DNA of 64,000 bases from Metellina segmentata (Eukaryota > Arthropoda > Arachnida > Araneae > Tetragnathidae), in contig OX375873.1 in NCBI GenBank assembly GCA_947359465.1, forward strand, positions 41,512,437 through 41,576,436. Direction: 5' to 3'. How positions within the stretch are numbered: the first letter of the stretch is position 1; each line of letters starts with the position of its first letter. The notes beneath the pieces are model-generated. The model had not been told where the DNA came from. It saw nothing but the letters and a program-made list of their open reading frames with translations, and searched no databases. Below, in pieces: positions 1 through 14,000 of the stretch. The translations under genes and the position numbers were made by a program.

Positions 1-83
1 GAAAATCTTTAAAATAAAGCATTTTTAATTTAATATTTTAAGTACTGTTTACTCAATGACAGTAGGCAATTTTGGTAATTGGT

Positions 84-252
84 AATTTTTAATTAACGTC
101 GTACTAGAGCAACACAACAGGCTATTGACGACGTTACGGGATCAATCCCATAATGGAAAGATCCGAGGACAAGAACTCGTAATTTTGAACCACGGTCAGA
201 TGACGAAGCAGCACACGAGCTGGCACCCCACTCTCCAAACTTCTACACCAAG
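84..252 (-). repeat. SINE family A, 3' fragment
   Basis: Carries the family-A body: acgtcgtactagagcaacac, then gggctattgacgacgg-like, ggtcagatgacgaagca and cccactctccaaacttc. The tRNA-like head is missing (5' truncated). Confidence 0.8.
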
Positions 253-469
253 GCAATTTTGAATGGAATCAATAGTGAACCATTTTTTTCTTCTTTTAAA
301 ATGCTCTTTGAAAATGCGATTATTGTCAATTCTGATTGATATTTATGATGTTGCAAAATGTCTTTCAGCCTGAAATTAATTGAAAAGTGGCTTAGAGCAC
401 ACGCGTTTTCAACACGAAAAAATTTCTTATACAATTCGTGCAACCAATGCGAATTCAAAAAGACGCATC

Positions 470-760
470 TCCGGGCCGAATAAAATCTAGTGATATCGGT
501 TGGTCCTCTAGTTCTCCTGATTTGACAACACCAGATTTTTTTTTCTTCTACTTAGCTACTTAAAGAAACGAGTCTACGTTAACAAGCCGACAACGATTTA
601 ATTTTAAACATTTGCAAAGGAATTGAAGAAATCACCCCGGAAAAGTTCTCAAACGTAACGGAAAATATGGTCGAAAGAGGTATTTTCACTGCGGCCAGAG
701 GCAATCATTTGGCTGGTGTCCAAATACCAGACATTTACACAAACAATTTCGTCAATTGAA
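470..760 (+). pseudogene. Mariner-type transposase C-terminal remnant
   Basis: Broken plus-strand reading resembling the end of mariner-like transposases: WSSSSPDLTTPDFFF (family WPPRSPDLTPLDYFLWG), then RVYVNKPTTI, KSSQT, and a GNHLAGVQIP-like end. Stops and frameshifts throughout. Only the third catalytic region is left. Confidence 0.6.
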
Positions 761-1680
761 TATTCAAATAAAGGAATACTCTAATATTGGTAAGGCATTT
801 CACTTCAGCATAGTAGTTAAAATTGGCTATTGTACATTTTTAATTTTGTTTTGCGGAAAATGTTATTTTGTTTAGCTTTTATCCGAAAGTATTTGTGTTT
901 AGGCTGTTTCTGCTTATTCATACGTCACACAGTATAAGATCATAGATTTAGAAAAAATTCGTCTCCTTATTGATGGATATACAGGCTATTTACATCATAC
1001 CAGTTATGGAATAGCAAAACGCTCCTCATCTAAATTTTTCTTATTCAACCTTTTCATGTAAAAACTGCATTTTGACTCGTTGTTTTTGAACATGTGTTGA
1101 GATGTATGTTTACACTAGAAATCACGAAAATCGATCAAAATATCAATAATTTTTTTAATGATTCAAAATATTTTCCAATTTTTTAGCTTTTAAACGATGC
1201 CAAGATTTAGCAAGTATTCGAAATAATTTTTTAGTTACACGGGTTTAAGTTAAGTACTGTCACCATGAACAGATATGTTTCCTAAATTTTTAAATCGATT
1301 TCTGAAGAAATGCATTTTTACAATAGAATGCTTTGTTCAAAACTTGAGAACTCCACAATGAATTCCCCTATTATAATTATTTTTGCATTATTATGATCTA
1401 AATAATACAGTGGATGTTTAGAACATCAATCAGAGTATTTAGTCTATAAATGGATTTTTTTAATTTTTTTTAGTGTTGAAATTCTTGAAAAAATTCGGAC
1501 TTTTTTACGCTGTTTTGATTAAAAAAAGTTTTTAAAAAAATATTTCTTTCAGAAACTTGATGGTTCAAAACATGAAGAATTCGGAATAATTTTCACTTCT
1601 TTCTGAACAAATTAGAATTTGATATATCTCGTTTAAAAAAAAATACCAATTAGAAAATAATAACTTAATTAGATAATTCA
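761..1680. other. AT-rich region with no recognised feature
   Basis: Could hold the EFHC2 3' UTR. No AATAAA on the minus strand is convincingly placed. Confidence 0.4.
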
Positions 1681-1707
1681 TTATTTGCACAATCTTATTT
1701 TATCTCC
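1681..1707 (-). CDS. EFHC2: EFHC2-like exon 15 (probable terminal exon)
   Basis: Acceptor AATCTTTTCAG followed in phase 0 by GDKIRLCK and TAA. This very short last exon would give 735 residues, close to EFHC2. No family match is possible in eight residues, and no AATAAA follows closely, so the true end could lie elsewhere or left of the window. Confidence 0.42.
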   Translation of the reverse strand, partial: GDKIRLCK

Positions 1708-4700
1708 CTGAAAAGATTTAAAAAATAACGCCAGTTACAAATGATAAAAAAACTGCATTTATAAAGCCAAAACAAAAAATTTCTTTCAGTGTATACTAAT
1801 TCTGCACTTGAAGTGCAATGGATTTTGTATCGTACTTACAGCATGAGGTTCCCGTTTATCGAATTCTGCCGGATGATTTATCCAGTCCAGCGCTTCTATA
1901 AGACAAGAATACTGTATCTTGTTTTCAATTTTAGGGAACCTGAAATAGGTTTTGCAATTTTGAATTTTTATTTAGTTATAAAACTAAATAGGGAGGAACA
2001 TATATATATAAAGCAGAGTTGGCATCTGTATGCACAAATATACATCAATTCCGACTAAATTTGAACTGTGTCTTCTTTTGGCCCCTTCGGAAAACGAACT
2101 CTCCAATTTAATCCCCTGTTCGATTTGTCCTGGGTGTGCAGAGGAGGATAAAAACTGTTTAAAACCCTATAATAATAACATTGTAACCTCGTAATAATAA
2201 TAACCCCATAATAAAACCCCATTAAAATAACATTGAGTATTGTTATGATTGCGGTCGAAGTTTAGGTTGTTTATCAGTATTGATAGAAATGCAATTTTTT
2301 TAAAACTATTGTTACAGAATTTAAATTCTAATATTTATATTTTGACTTGTTATTTATTGACAATTCATGAACATATCGCACCCCGGCGAGAAAAAAGACA
2401 CCGGTCATAAAATAAAAATGCTGATGTTATGTCATTGAAAAATGTGTCTGAGGTGCCTACCGTGTTATATTACTATTCTATAGAATATAATAGAAGTTAC
2501 CACTATAAATACTTACCTGAAATTTAAAAAAAGCTTATACTATTTCAATATAAGTTTAATAGTATCCTTTAAGTTGATGTTTCTCAAATTATGCAATTTT
2601 GAGTTGCGTCACTTTTCTTGACGGGGTGCGATATGATTGATGATGTAAAGCGATTTAAAATATTTTATTTTGAAAGGAAAGGAGTCTTGCTAAATTTTTG
2701 GTATCGTTTAATTAACAGAGCATCACAGAGGGCTATTGACGACGGTCCGGAATCAATCCCCTAAGGCAGGGACTGCGAACCTTTTTAAGAAGTTGGTCAA
2801 ATTTTGTTACTTATTTTTTTAATGCTAGCTCGTGGGTCACTTGGAAAAGGGGAAGTGAGCATGGTAAAAAAAACTGCTGTTTTTAATTCTCAATTTTTTA
2901 ATCCTTAAAAAGTTAACGATTCCTTTATGTTTTACAATTTTTACTAATGCTACTTTAAAGTGAAGAGCAAAACATCCGAATTGCGAAACAGCCCATATTC
3001 TAATTCGCAGGGAATTCATTCCAATAGGCTACGAATTTCCGTTTGGTTTGCGTAGCAAACCAACACCACGTGCAACGCCATGATGGCTGTTATCCAATAG
3101 GCTGCGAATTCCCGGGGGTTATCGAGCGGTGGTCACACCCGACCCCACGAAAAGAACTGTCACGCGCAACACCGTGCTGGCCACGCAGTGGCTAGTGAAT
3201 TTATAAGAACGAAAACTAAACTGACATCTGGCACTCTTTCTGCTTTGAAGATAGGTGGTGAAAGCAATCTCCTCCCCCTACGGATGGACTTACAGTCAGC
3301 AAAAAAACGTTATCGTGTATTTCAACGATACAAGGTCAGTAATGGAGTGTTAGGCCTTATTTACATGAAGCGTTTGAAACGCGCATCTGGTGAGGCTAGC
3401 GAGGTCCCGCCATTAAATTATGTTTTTTTTATTTCTGTAATTCAAGTTGTTACTCGTATCATTGCGACCTCGACTAGCGGGACCTCGCCAAACGAGCGTT
3501 TAACGCGCCTCGTGTAAACGGGGCCTTAATAAATGTCTTTATTATTAGTATTTACCACATCTGTTCATTCTCAAGCGGAAATTTAAAACATTTTGCAAAA
3601 ATCATTTATGCATTTTTTTTTTTAAGTTTTTTATTACTTGTATTTTCTTTATATTTCTTAAAAGAAGGGTTCAAAAAAGAATTAAAATTCTTTATGTATA
3701 TGATTAAATGATGATAAGTTTATCAAAATCAACGCGTGGGTCGTTTAAAAAGCCTGAGGTGGTCAGTGTCTGACCCGCGGGTCATAGGTTCACTATCGCT
3801 GCCCTAAGGTAAAGATCCGAGGACAACACAACGTAGATGACAAGTAAAGTCTTGCAAAAAGTACAATCTATCTGTGAAGGCAGCGAAATGTTACGGTCAC
3901 ATTTCAGCATAGTTATCATTCATGTGCTGTTTTTGAAAATTAGTTTTTATTGTCTATCAATATAGTATCAAAAATCTTTCGAATTATTCTATTTATGAAT
4001 AGAACAATATCATAACTTCGTAACAATGGCGAAGAATACATCTCATCCCTGGTGCCAGAATGCGGCAATTAAAAAAAAATATTGATAGGTAAACTGAGTG
4101 TAAGACTGTTCGCCGCAGGTTCGTAATTTTTATTGGAGATGAACTTTAAAGGTCATTCATTATTACTCCTAAACTCAAAATCTATTTCTCTAATATATAC
4201 CTTACAATCATCAGGCATGCGTTGCTTTTAAATTTTAGAAAAAATAATGAAAAGTCGTGTTAATTTATCTAATTAACGAATAACTACACTTTTTTTACGT
4301 AAAACCTATTTTGAAATGAAGAGACCAATTGAATATTTACTCACTTGTAAAGGAAACTTTTCAGTAAATCTCGACTGAGAGGTATGGATGTAGTTCTCAA
4401 TACATAATAGATACGATCTGGATCCAGAAAACCTTTCCTGATAACAAAGAACAATTAATATTTAATCTGGTCCTGATGTTTACTTCCAAACACATTAGGG
4501 ATATTGAGCTTGCACTGTTAGCGGTAAAACCTGAAACGTCTCAAAAAAATTTTAATTGAGAAATTTTAATTACTGTAAAAAATAAAAATACTGTGAAATA
4601 TTCAGCAGAATTCAAAAATCAATTCTAATACAGTTGAATTTAAAAAAAACCTCTCGGTATTGTCCATGAGTACAAGAGGGTCAATGGCATCTAAAAGTTT

Positions 4701-7700
4701 AACAATATATTTTAGTACCTTGTCTGTATATTTCAACATTAATAGTACTTTTGTTATTTTTATTTTTAATGTTTTATGAAATTCAGAAGTGCGCAGCTGT
4801 ACACTAAGTTCCTCACCATAGTGAAATTATAGTAACGATACTACTCCGCCCCCTAGTGTACGATATAAAACTTCCGAAAATTGTATGACCAACTTTTAAT
4901 TCCATCGACTTTATTTATTATCCAATTTTTAAAAAAAGTACCATAAGAAAAAGTACATTCTGAGATATTCAGTGATGTTTTAAAATTTTAAAAATAACAG
5001 TATTAATCTATAGATATGACAGTTTGAACAAAAAGTAGCGAAAATATCCCAATATTCAGAAATTTGTATGACGAAGTTTTGATCGCATCGAATTTATATA
5101 TTAACTAATTTCAAAAATAATGGTACTGTAAGAAAGAGTACATTCTCATGTATACTGGGTTATTTTCAAATTCAAAAACTAATAGTAATAAGATATAAAT
5201 ATGCAATTTTAAAAAAATAACGAAAATGTCCCGATTTTATTTCAAAAAAATATCAGGAACCAAATTGAAATTTCTTAAAAAAACTCGAAGAGCTGCAAAA
5301 ATTTACGTTTAGAATTACCCTACAAAAAAATCACGACTGAAGATTAAAATTTATACGTCTTTTGCTTACTCGCGTTACAAATTTTGCTTTTTCAATTTTA
5401 CACTTAATAAACCCTAAACTAATAGCCGCATCGGGAAAAAAATCTTCATTGTCTTGTTCCCTGTACAATTTTGAATAAACTATGTCAATTTGGTAATTTT
5501 CTGATCCGTACTTTCTCGGGAAACCATCTAAGAATCGAGCGAAAAACGCGAGTTTTCAATCCTGCGGCGGGCAATGGAGGCGGTAACATTTTTTTAAATT
5601 TAGAGAGACTAGCAGGCCAACACGGCGTTGCTCGTGACAGTTATTTTCGTGTCCTTACTGATACTGAAAACATTAGAAACCACACATGAAACATAAAGCA
5701 AAAATAATAATTTTAAGAATGAGTCTCACCTCCACTCGACATGACACGGGTTACAGTTGAAAATTATTTGTTAAAAGAAAATCATATTTAAGATATCGAT
5801 CTAGGGTAAAATTTTCCGCAGATTTCACAAATCCGTTTAAAATTTTTATTCTCTTTAACGATCGCGAAGATAGAAAACCTCAAATAGTCCTTGCTCGTGA
5901 CAAAGTTAAAATCGCTAGCAAGAAAGTTGTGCAAAGTTATCAACAACGCAAATCAAAACAAGCTTTCTTCGATTGAGGAGCTACGATGTCAGCTCGGCGA
6001 GTGACGTCATAATTTGGCACAGTCCCAAAGGACGAGAAACGCAAAATCCTTTGCTTTTGTCAATCGAGGAGATCTGACGTCAGCTCTACTTGTGAAGAAA
6101 CGATAGGGGGGACCAATAAATTAATTTTTAAATATATTAGAATAAATTTTAAAATTTGGGACCTGAGTGCAAAATTTCAGGACTGTAAGTGGCATAGATT
6201 CATCTAAAGACACCAGACCCCCTACATACACAGACACACAAATACTTCCTTTTATAATAGTAGAGAAGAGGACTCACTTTTCACTGTCCTGTATTTTAAA
6301 AGCAAGCCTTAAGTCTTCGAAATCATAGAACTTCTTCCTGTAAAGTTCTGTCTGTACTTCACTGACGAGGTCATCAAACCGAAGTCCGATGTAATCCATG
6401 TCTGCGTAATATCTTGCAACTGTCCTTATTGCATGTTCTGGATAACAGTTTCGAAGCTCCTTCGACATTTCAGAGTACAGCGCGGTTCTGGAGGCAAAAA
6501 TCACAACTTTATACCTGATATAACTTATACATAGCTTATCTTCTTTAGTTGGAATAGAATTTCAAAGACTAAATCCGGCCGCACATTGGAGTAGCATGCG
6601 ACATACGACATGCATACCATACGTGTACTCACACAGGTGTACACGACATGCACTCGTGTAGAAAATTTGCCAATACCGAATACGTATTTTAACCAATTTA
6701 GAGTTGCATGGCACAAATGTTGTACTAGTAGACATCGAAGTACATGTAGTTTGCCTTAGGGTCATTCCACGTCAGTTCAACCAGGGTCAGACACCCATGG
6801 TCTCATATTTTGATGAAACTTGGCATGTTTGTTCCTTTTAGGGATTTAAGAACACGTATAAATTTTTTTTGCTCTATCTCAAATGGCTTATGTTTTATAG
6901 CCAGTTAAAGTTTTTGGAATTTTGCGGTTTTTATCGATCAGACGGAGGAAACCGAATTTCTTTATTTTAGAAAATAAATTATATCTCCCTTGTTTATCAA
7001 CCAATGTTGATAAAAATTTTTAAGTGTTTACATCAATATGTAAGGAGTCCAGAAAACAATAAATTATACCTGCAAGTATCTTACACATAGTCAGAAAAAA
7101 ATTCCGAAGTTCTATTTAAAGATTTTAAAAATAAAATGGCAAGTTCTACGCTAAGTGGAATATCTTCGAAAGGGTTAAGGACAATCAAAAATTTTTTTTT
7201 GTATTTTTGTTCTAAAAGATATGCTCTACCACATGGAAAAATAAAATGAAATGTTTTTTAACTCCTTTATTATTTTTTCTCACTTTAAGATAAAAATCAT
7301 TTGACTCACTAATTTTCTTAAAAACATTAAATTAAAGTTACAATTTTAGTAAAATTTAACAACAAATGTCACATATATCAACTAATTTAAATAAAATTAG
7401 ACAAAGCTAACACAAATTTAAAATTATTAAAGTAATATAGTATAATTAATATTGTTAATCAGACCTGTGTGTGCACAAAAAAATGTTTTAAAATAGGTTA
7501 TCCACAATTATATCTTGAGATTATTTAGAAATAAGATAATGAATTTTTTTTTTTCAACAATTAGGTATAATTAAAGTAAATAAAATTACATTACAACTTA
7601 AATTTAGTTTTAAAAACTAGTTCTAAACTAGTCAACTCACTAACACAGTAACTTATTTCAAGAAATATTATTAGCAATAAATACACTCAGGCTGTGACAA

Positions 7701-8058
7701 AAAAGATGTGTCTTCAATTTTGATTAGTACCTGATATGGTGTGTTTTGGCTGGTGCCAGTAGCACACACTTAGTGTATGTTTGCACAGTACATCAAAATG
7801 TGATTTTATTGATTCACTGAGCAGGTATTGAAGAGGATTACAAAGACCTTTTTCGTATATTGTTTGTGAAGGAGCAGTAAGAGAATGTACGTTAAGGCAG
7901 TGCGATAATTGCCCATCAAAATATAACCTTTACCTCTTTGTATCATTTCTGATGACCTTAAACATGACGCGAGTATGGTGTACGAGATCCAAAAAACTCT
8001 AACTACCTTTCTGAAAGAACTACCCACATAGCAAACATTCACTACTTCAGTGACGGAT

Positions 8059-8091
<33 letters not shown>

Positions 8092-11000
8092 GCAATATAA
8101 AAATAAATACAACTTCATTAATCTGTGTCTGCATGAAAACGACTTTCAACTAAAAGCCCAGTGGTCAATTTTTACAACCAGTCATGGTAAAACAGAATGT
8201 GAAGGAATATGGGTTTAGCGTAAAACACTTAGCTAGGAAGGAAAGTGTTCAATGACACCTGTAAAGACAAATTAAAACAACAAATGAACTTCGAGTTTTG
8301 AAAATCCAACATTACAAATATTAACTTCCAACTTATTTCTAAGACATATCCTGGATGTTTTATTGCTTGTGTTTATGGCAGCTTATGGTATTTTGGTATG
8401 GTGAGTGAGGTGAATGCAGAAGAAGATTCCACTGTAAAGTTTTTACTTCCTCATGGATAACCACCGTCATTTTTCTGACCCAAAAGGAAAGATGAATGTG
8501 TTGTACCGATCCCTCACGACATTGCAATTGTGGAACCCCTAAAACAATGACTGGAAGAACTTACAAATTCTCTCAAGTATGCATGATGCATGTTCAATCA
8601 ACCTTATGAAAGCACTGTAGAAAATTAAAGAATTATTACATAGAATTTGAAATATTTCAATGGTAAGTTTTGTAATACATTTTCCATTCTAGAAACATTA
8701 TAAATATTCAAATTTTATTATAATTTCACTAAAATTGTTATTCTAATTTAACGATTTCAAGAAAATGAGCGAGTCAAGTGATTTTTATCTTTAAAGTGAG
8801 AAAAAATAATAAAGGAGTGAAAAAACCATTCATTTTATTTTTCCACGTGGTAAAACATATCTTTTAGAACAAGAATACAAAAAAAAATTTTTGATTGTCC
8901 TTAACCCTTTCGAAGATATTCCACTTAGCGTAGAACTCGCCATTTTATTTTTAAAATATTTAAATAGAACTCTGGAATTTTTTTCTGACTATGTATAAGA
9001 TACTTGCAGGCATATTTATTTTTTTCTGGACTCCTTACATATTGATGTAAACTCTTAAAAAATTTCATCAACATTGGTTGATAAACAAGGGATATATAAT
9101 TTATTTTCTAAAATAAAGAAATTCTGTTTCCTCCGTCTGTGATCGATAAAAACCGCAAAATTCCAAAAACTTTAAAATGCTATAAAACATAAGCCGCTTG
9201 AGATAGAGCGAAAAAAATTTATATGTGTTCTTAAATCCATAAAAGGAACAAACATGCCAAGTTTCATCAAAATCTGTGATCATGGGTGTCAAATCCTTTT
9301 TTTTTTTTGGATGATTTGACATGGATTGACCCTTTAGGCAAGACACAATATGTACCACTTCCGAAGTCTGGTGATCTTTAACAATTAATGTGGATATCAA
9401 TGTTAATCAAAATTTACAAGATCATATTTCCTGGGTCATTCACATTGTCTGCTGTGAAAGAGTCATACGGATCAAGATCCTCCGACATCTCCTCAAAGTC
9501 CATTCGATAAGAATGAGAAATCGTTATCTTTCAAGGAAAGGATACAATTTGCAGTAGATATGTCGTATCCGAGGCAACGGCGATTTATTGCAAAACACGG
9601 TAACGACGTTTGGATCCAGCTTTAAGACAACCCTAGGCCAAGGTAGGAAAGTTCGTTCAAAAAGACTAGCGCCTCAGCGTACAGCGTAAGTGTCATACAA
9701 GTTGACTCTGATTGGCTCCTCATATATATGTTGTATGGTTGTTGTTAGTAGTATTTCTCGCCAACTTATATAACAAGGGGAGGCAAAAATGAACTCTTAT
9801 TTTAAAGAGCTCCTCTTGGTGAAGCAACGATGGCCAAATGGCTAAAGTCACTTACCATCAGGTTGGCGTTAGCGGCGGAGGATGACTTCACGAGTTCGAA
9901 CCCAACTGGCGGAAATATTTTTAGATCATCCAAATTATTTTAAAACAATTCCAATTTAATTCCTTTTGATTCTAAATTACTTTTCCTAATTTTTAATACC
10001 CTTTTTTTATTTTTCCAAACATCCGTTGATTTTACATAAATAATCTAAAAACCACTCCTGAACTCACTACCAGCTGATATTTTTCCGCCCCTCTGCCGTC
10101 CCCTTTGCTTTAGGATGATGGTGTCGTATCCATCCCTGGTTTAGGACCATTCTGATGTAACAAAAAGCATACATAAAACACTAACTTATATAATTATTAA
10201 CATATAATAAAAGGATACAATTTTCGGTTCAAAATGTTAAAACCTTTCGAAAACCGTTCCTATCAGTCAAAGAGATCTGCGCCAAAACGTAGATAAATAG
10301 CCAAATGAAACACCTTTACGTCTCAGGCACATGATCATACCAGCCAATCAGAGTCAACTTGTCGGACACTTACGCTGTACGCTGAGGCGCTTGTTTCAAA
10401 AAGCCAACGAAATTTGGATTTAACGAATCTCCAAGATGGCCGCCATCTTTATTTGGCGAGAAAAACTACTTGGCGACAAAACATGCCTCGAATAAGACAT
10501 CTTTACCGAATTTTCTAATGCCACTACTCCATTTTCATTCTCATCGACCTTCTAATGAAACAGACGGAGGATGTGCGTGCCTCTTTATATTATTTCTTCC
10601 ACTCGCTCGGTTTGAAGATCTGTCACGTGATTGTGGGTAAAAGCATGAATCCTAAATTATTGATTGGTTAAAGCGACTATCCGCCGTAATAAAAAAACAC
10701 TAGTCTGCGCTTCGACAGCCAATCGCCTAAGTCGATTCGTAAGTCCACGTGATTTACCCTGCAGAGACCATGCGTCAGTCACTCCGCCCACATACTCTAC
10801 CTATTTCATTAAAATTTCGTTGTCCATATTCATCGACCTTCTAATGAAATAGACGGACCATGTGGGTGGAATCGCGGTCGTAAGATGTCTGAAGGGAAAA
10901 AGCGACTTCGGCCCGGTGCATAATCCGGGTTTTCAACGTGCGGCACCGAGGCCCAACTATGCACACATAACCGTGAAACGACGCAAGTACTGATTTCGTG

Positions 11001-14000
11001 TCATTCGCGATGGATATTCTATCGAAGTAAACGTGTTTATTTCGCTTACTTGGTGTAAAAAAAGTATACTGTGAAACAAAATAGAAGTTACTGGAAACAA
11101 CCATTTATTAATTATTATTTATATTCCATTTGTTTTTGAAAATAAAGTACTTCAGACCGGAGATGCGTGTGCGGTGAGCTGCGGCGCCGTGGAGAATCGC
11201 GGTACAAATTGCACGCAAGTTGGACGTGCATCGCCGAAGGCATGTGTGCACTACTCCATTGGATCTCATGTATCTCAAACCGCACTTGCGTTGCGACAGC
11301 GGCGCCGCACGTTGAAAAACTGAATGTGTGCACCGGGCCTTAGCCAATCGATTATGGAAGCCAAGATGTGTTTTTTTTTTATCAAAGCGGATAATCTCTT
11401 TAACCAATCAATAATTTAGGATTCCTGTTTTTGCCCACAATCATGTGACACGTCGTCAAACCGAGCAACTGGAAGAAATAACGCGAAACTTCGTGCACAT
11501 GCTGTCTATTTCATTTTAAAGTCTACGTACTTACTTTGCTGTCGTGTGACGACCAACCGGTCTAGTGGTCAAGGTGTTGGCCTCTGGATCGGAAGGTTCC
11601 AGGTTCGAATCCGGGTCAGGGCATGGATGTAAATTGTGCTGTCCTTTGTTAGGGTCGATGATGGTCCACCCACTGGGTGCCCCTTCACAAGTGACCATAA
11701 CTTCTGGCCTTGTATAAGGCTACAATGACTTCGGTCAATTCTGTATTGTATTTCTATAGTGTATTTGTCTTTGCAAAAAATCTGTGTGTGTGTACCCAGC
11801 CTTGCCATTGGAAATAATAAAAAAAACTTTGCTGTCGTAAGACCGCGATATCTCTTTTGCTAAGATCGACGCAGCTATCAAACAATTAAAATAAGTTTAA
11901 ATTTGTTTGCTGAGGTGATGAGCAGCTTCATCTGATTTGACGAAGTAACGAATCGTACTAAAGTAATGAATGTCATTTTCATTCATAGTTTAGTTGTTTT
12001 ACTACGAAATTGATTGTCTGGGCTGGATTTTATGGCGCTTGGGAAATAGTTGGCCAGGTCATGCCAAACACAAGCAGTCGACGTCAAGTAATAGACACAC
12101 ACGAGGAAAGTTTTCACTGACACAGAATAGCGAAATACACCCAGCAAGGAATTGATAACTTTTAATTCACGTCGTTCTAGAGCAGCACAACGACAGTCCG
12201 GGATCAGTCTCCTAAGAGAAATATCCGAGGACAACACCACGTCATTTTGAACCACGGTCAGATGACGAAGCAACACCTGAGCAGGCCTACTTCACTCTCC
12301 AAACTTCCACACCAACCCAACATGAGGACTCTCGGCCACTACAGATTAAAGGTGCACCAGTCGCTTCTACACCATACGCTTACAAACATCCATGCACTGA
12401 CCCGGATTTGAACCAGGAACCTTCCTATCTAGAGGCTAACACCTTAATCATCAGACCAGTAGAACGGCTTGATAGTTGATACGATCACAGAAGAGTTATC
12501 TGATTTTCGCAGAACATGCTACATGTAATTATGTATACAATTTGTACTTGACTAAAAAAAGTGGTGTCGTCTTGTTTATCAGTAATCCGACAAAACCTTA
12601 ATATCAATGCTCATTATAAACTACTCAGAAAGTCAAATTTATCTAAGAACTGTAAATAATGTACAAGAAGGGTTGTAGACAAAATTTGTTCTTTTCAATT
12701 TTTCGAATACTTTCTCAATTTTTCGAATTTTTATTAGTGGCAGTGCAGAAAAATCATATTTGAAAAAAGCCAAATGACGTCACATTCGGAATACGTACGT
12801 AAATTCGTTTCGCCGTTGTAACACAACCTCCATCTACATTCAGCTTATGAGAAAATGCCTATAATTTAGTGAAGTGTGCAAATAATTTTAAACTTCCTAT
12901 TTTTGAATTTTTATCTAAGAAACGTCCGTATTGTCTTTTTTAATTAATTGAGCAAATTATACTTTGAAATGTAACACTGCATCAAATGCAGTCTTTTTCA
13001 TATTCATAAAAAAAATTCCGAAAAGTAAACGCGGAAAATCACGAGGTGCAAACCTTTTCGTAGACATTGGGTATAAATAGCTGGCAGGTGAACGATTGGG
13101 TTTGTAGCTATGTTGTAATATTTTAGGCTAATTCGACAAGCTGGCAAATGACATTTAAAACAATATAATGTGCCAGTGTTCTCCATACTCATTGCCTTTT
13201 TTTTCTTACTGTTTTAAAAAAGTACCTGAAATCTTCATAACATGTATGTCCTGTCCTCTCGCAGTCTGTACTTTCAAATCTGGATTTTAATGTCCCACAT
13301 TTTGAAGTGATCCAATCTTTGAATCCCAACAGTATTTTTCTGATGTTTGAGTGGAGAAACTGAAAAAATTTACTTCATATCGAACACCTGTATTAGAGTT
13401 TATTAGTGTCTAACTAAAGAACATCTGTGTTGTCATTTAAAAGGAGCAGCACTTACTATGTTGCTGTTCTTTTCCATGTAATCGTACGTGTACTCATCTG
13501 CTTCGAGCAACTCGAAGGCTCTGCCTCTGACGCATATAACATTTCCCACATACATGTCAGTGGGCTGGTAGAAACATCTTCCCGCGTTTTCATGCGACGA
13601 GTGGGGCTTTACCACTCTCATCCTATTGAAGTGGGCATGTTCCATTGAACCTTCAAAAAAATATGTTAGTAATTTTCTAAAAACAATTTTATATCACTCA
13701 CTTTTTTACCAGTGGTGTATCCAAAGGGACCGAGTCCTCTCTCCCGAAAGTGTAGGTTGCTATTTTGTATTTTAAAATATCTAATAAAATTCTATTGTGG
13801 AATATAAAACTTTTTTTCCATAACATAATTGTTGTTTTATTCTTAAAATAAATATTATTTTCATGAATTAATATTCAATTTATTATATGACTACCCATGT
13901 TAAACTATCGAATGTGAACAGATGTTTTCTTCGTATCCTCTACCTTAACTGTTGTTCTACTATAGATACATCCGGTTGAAAATTGTCCACTTTGTAGCCG

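Noticed and set aside
1840..1895. Short form of exon 14 starting at the TTATAG acceptor
   Set aside because: Phase 2 to 1 mismatch with exon 13; the acceptor at 1940 restores phase and adds family-like residues.
1789..2058. 89-codon plus-strand frame
   Set aside because: Overlaps EFHC2 exon 14 on the opposite strand and has no recognisable domain.
2021..2130. Alternative EFHC2 exon reading LNWR on the minus strand near 2090-2120
   Set aside because: LNWR resembles the family, but the splice phase does not fit exon 13 and exon 14 at 1840-1939 matches the whole segment with correct phase.
3188..3517. 109-codon frame inside the hAT-type element
   Set aside because: No ATG at its start, no zinc-finger or hAT dimerisation motif, low coding character.
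9101..9400. 99-codon minus-strand frame
   Set aside because: Sits in the inverted arm of the long-armed element; the other arm lacks a matching frame, so coding is unlikely.
11546..11640. tRNA gene candidates at SINE heads (also 32839, 46131, 51719)
   Set aside because: Boxes A and B are present but acceptor stems do not close and SINE bodies follow.
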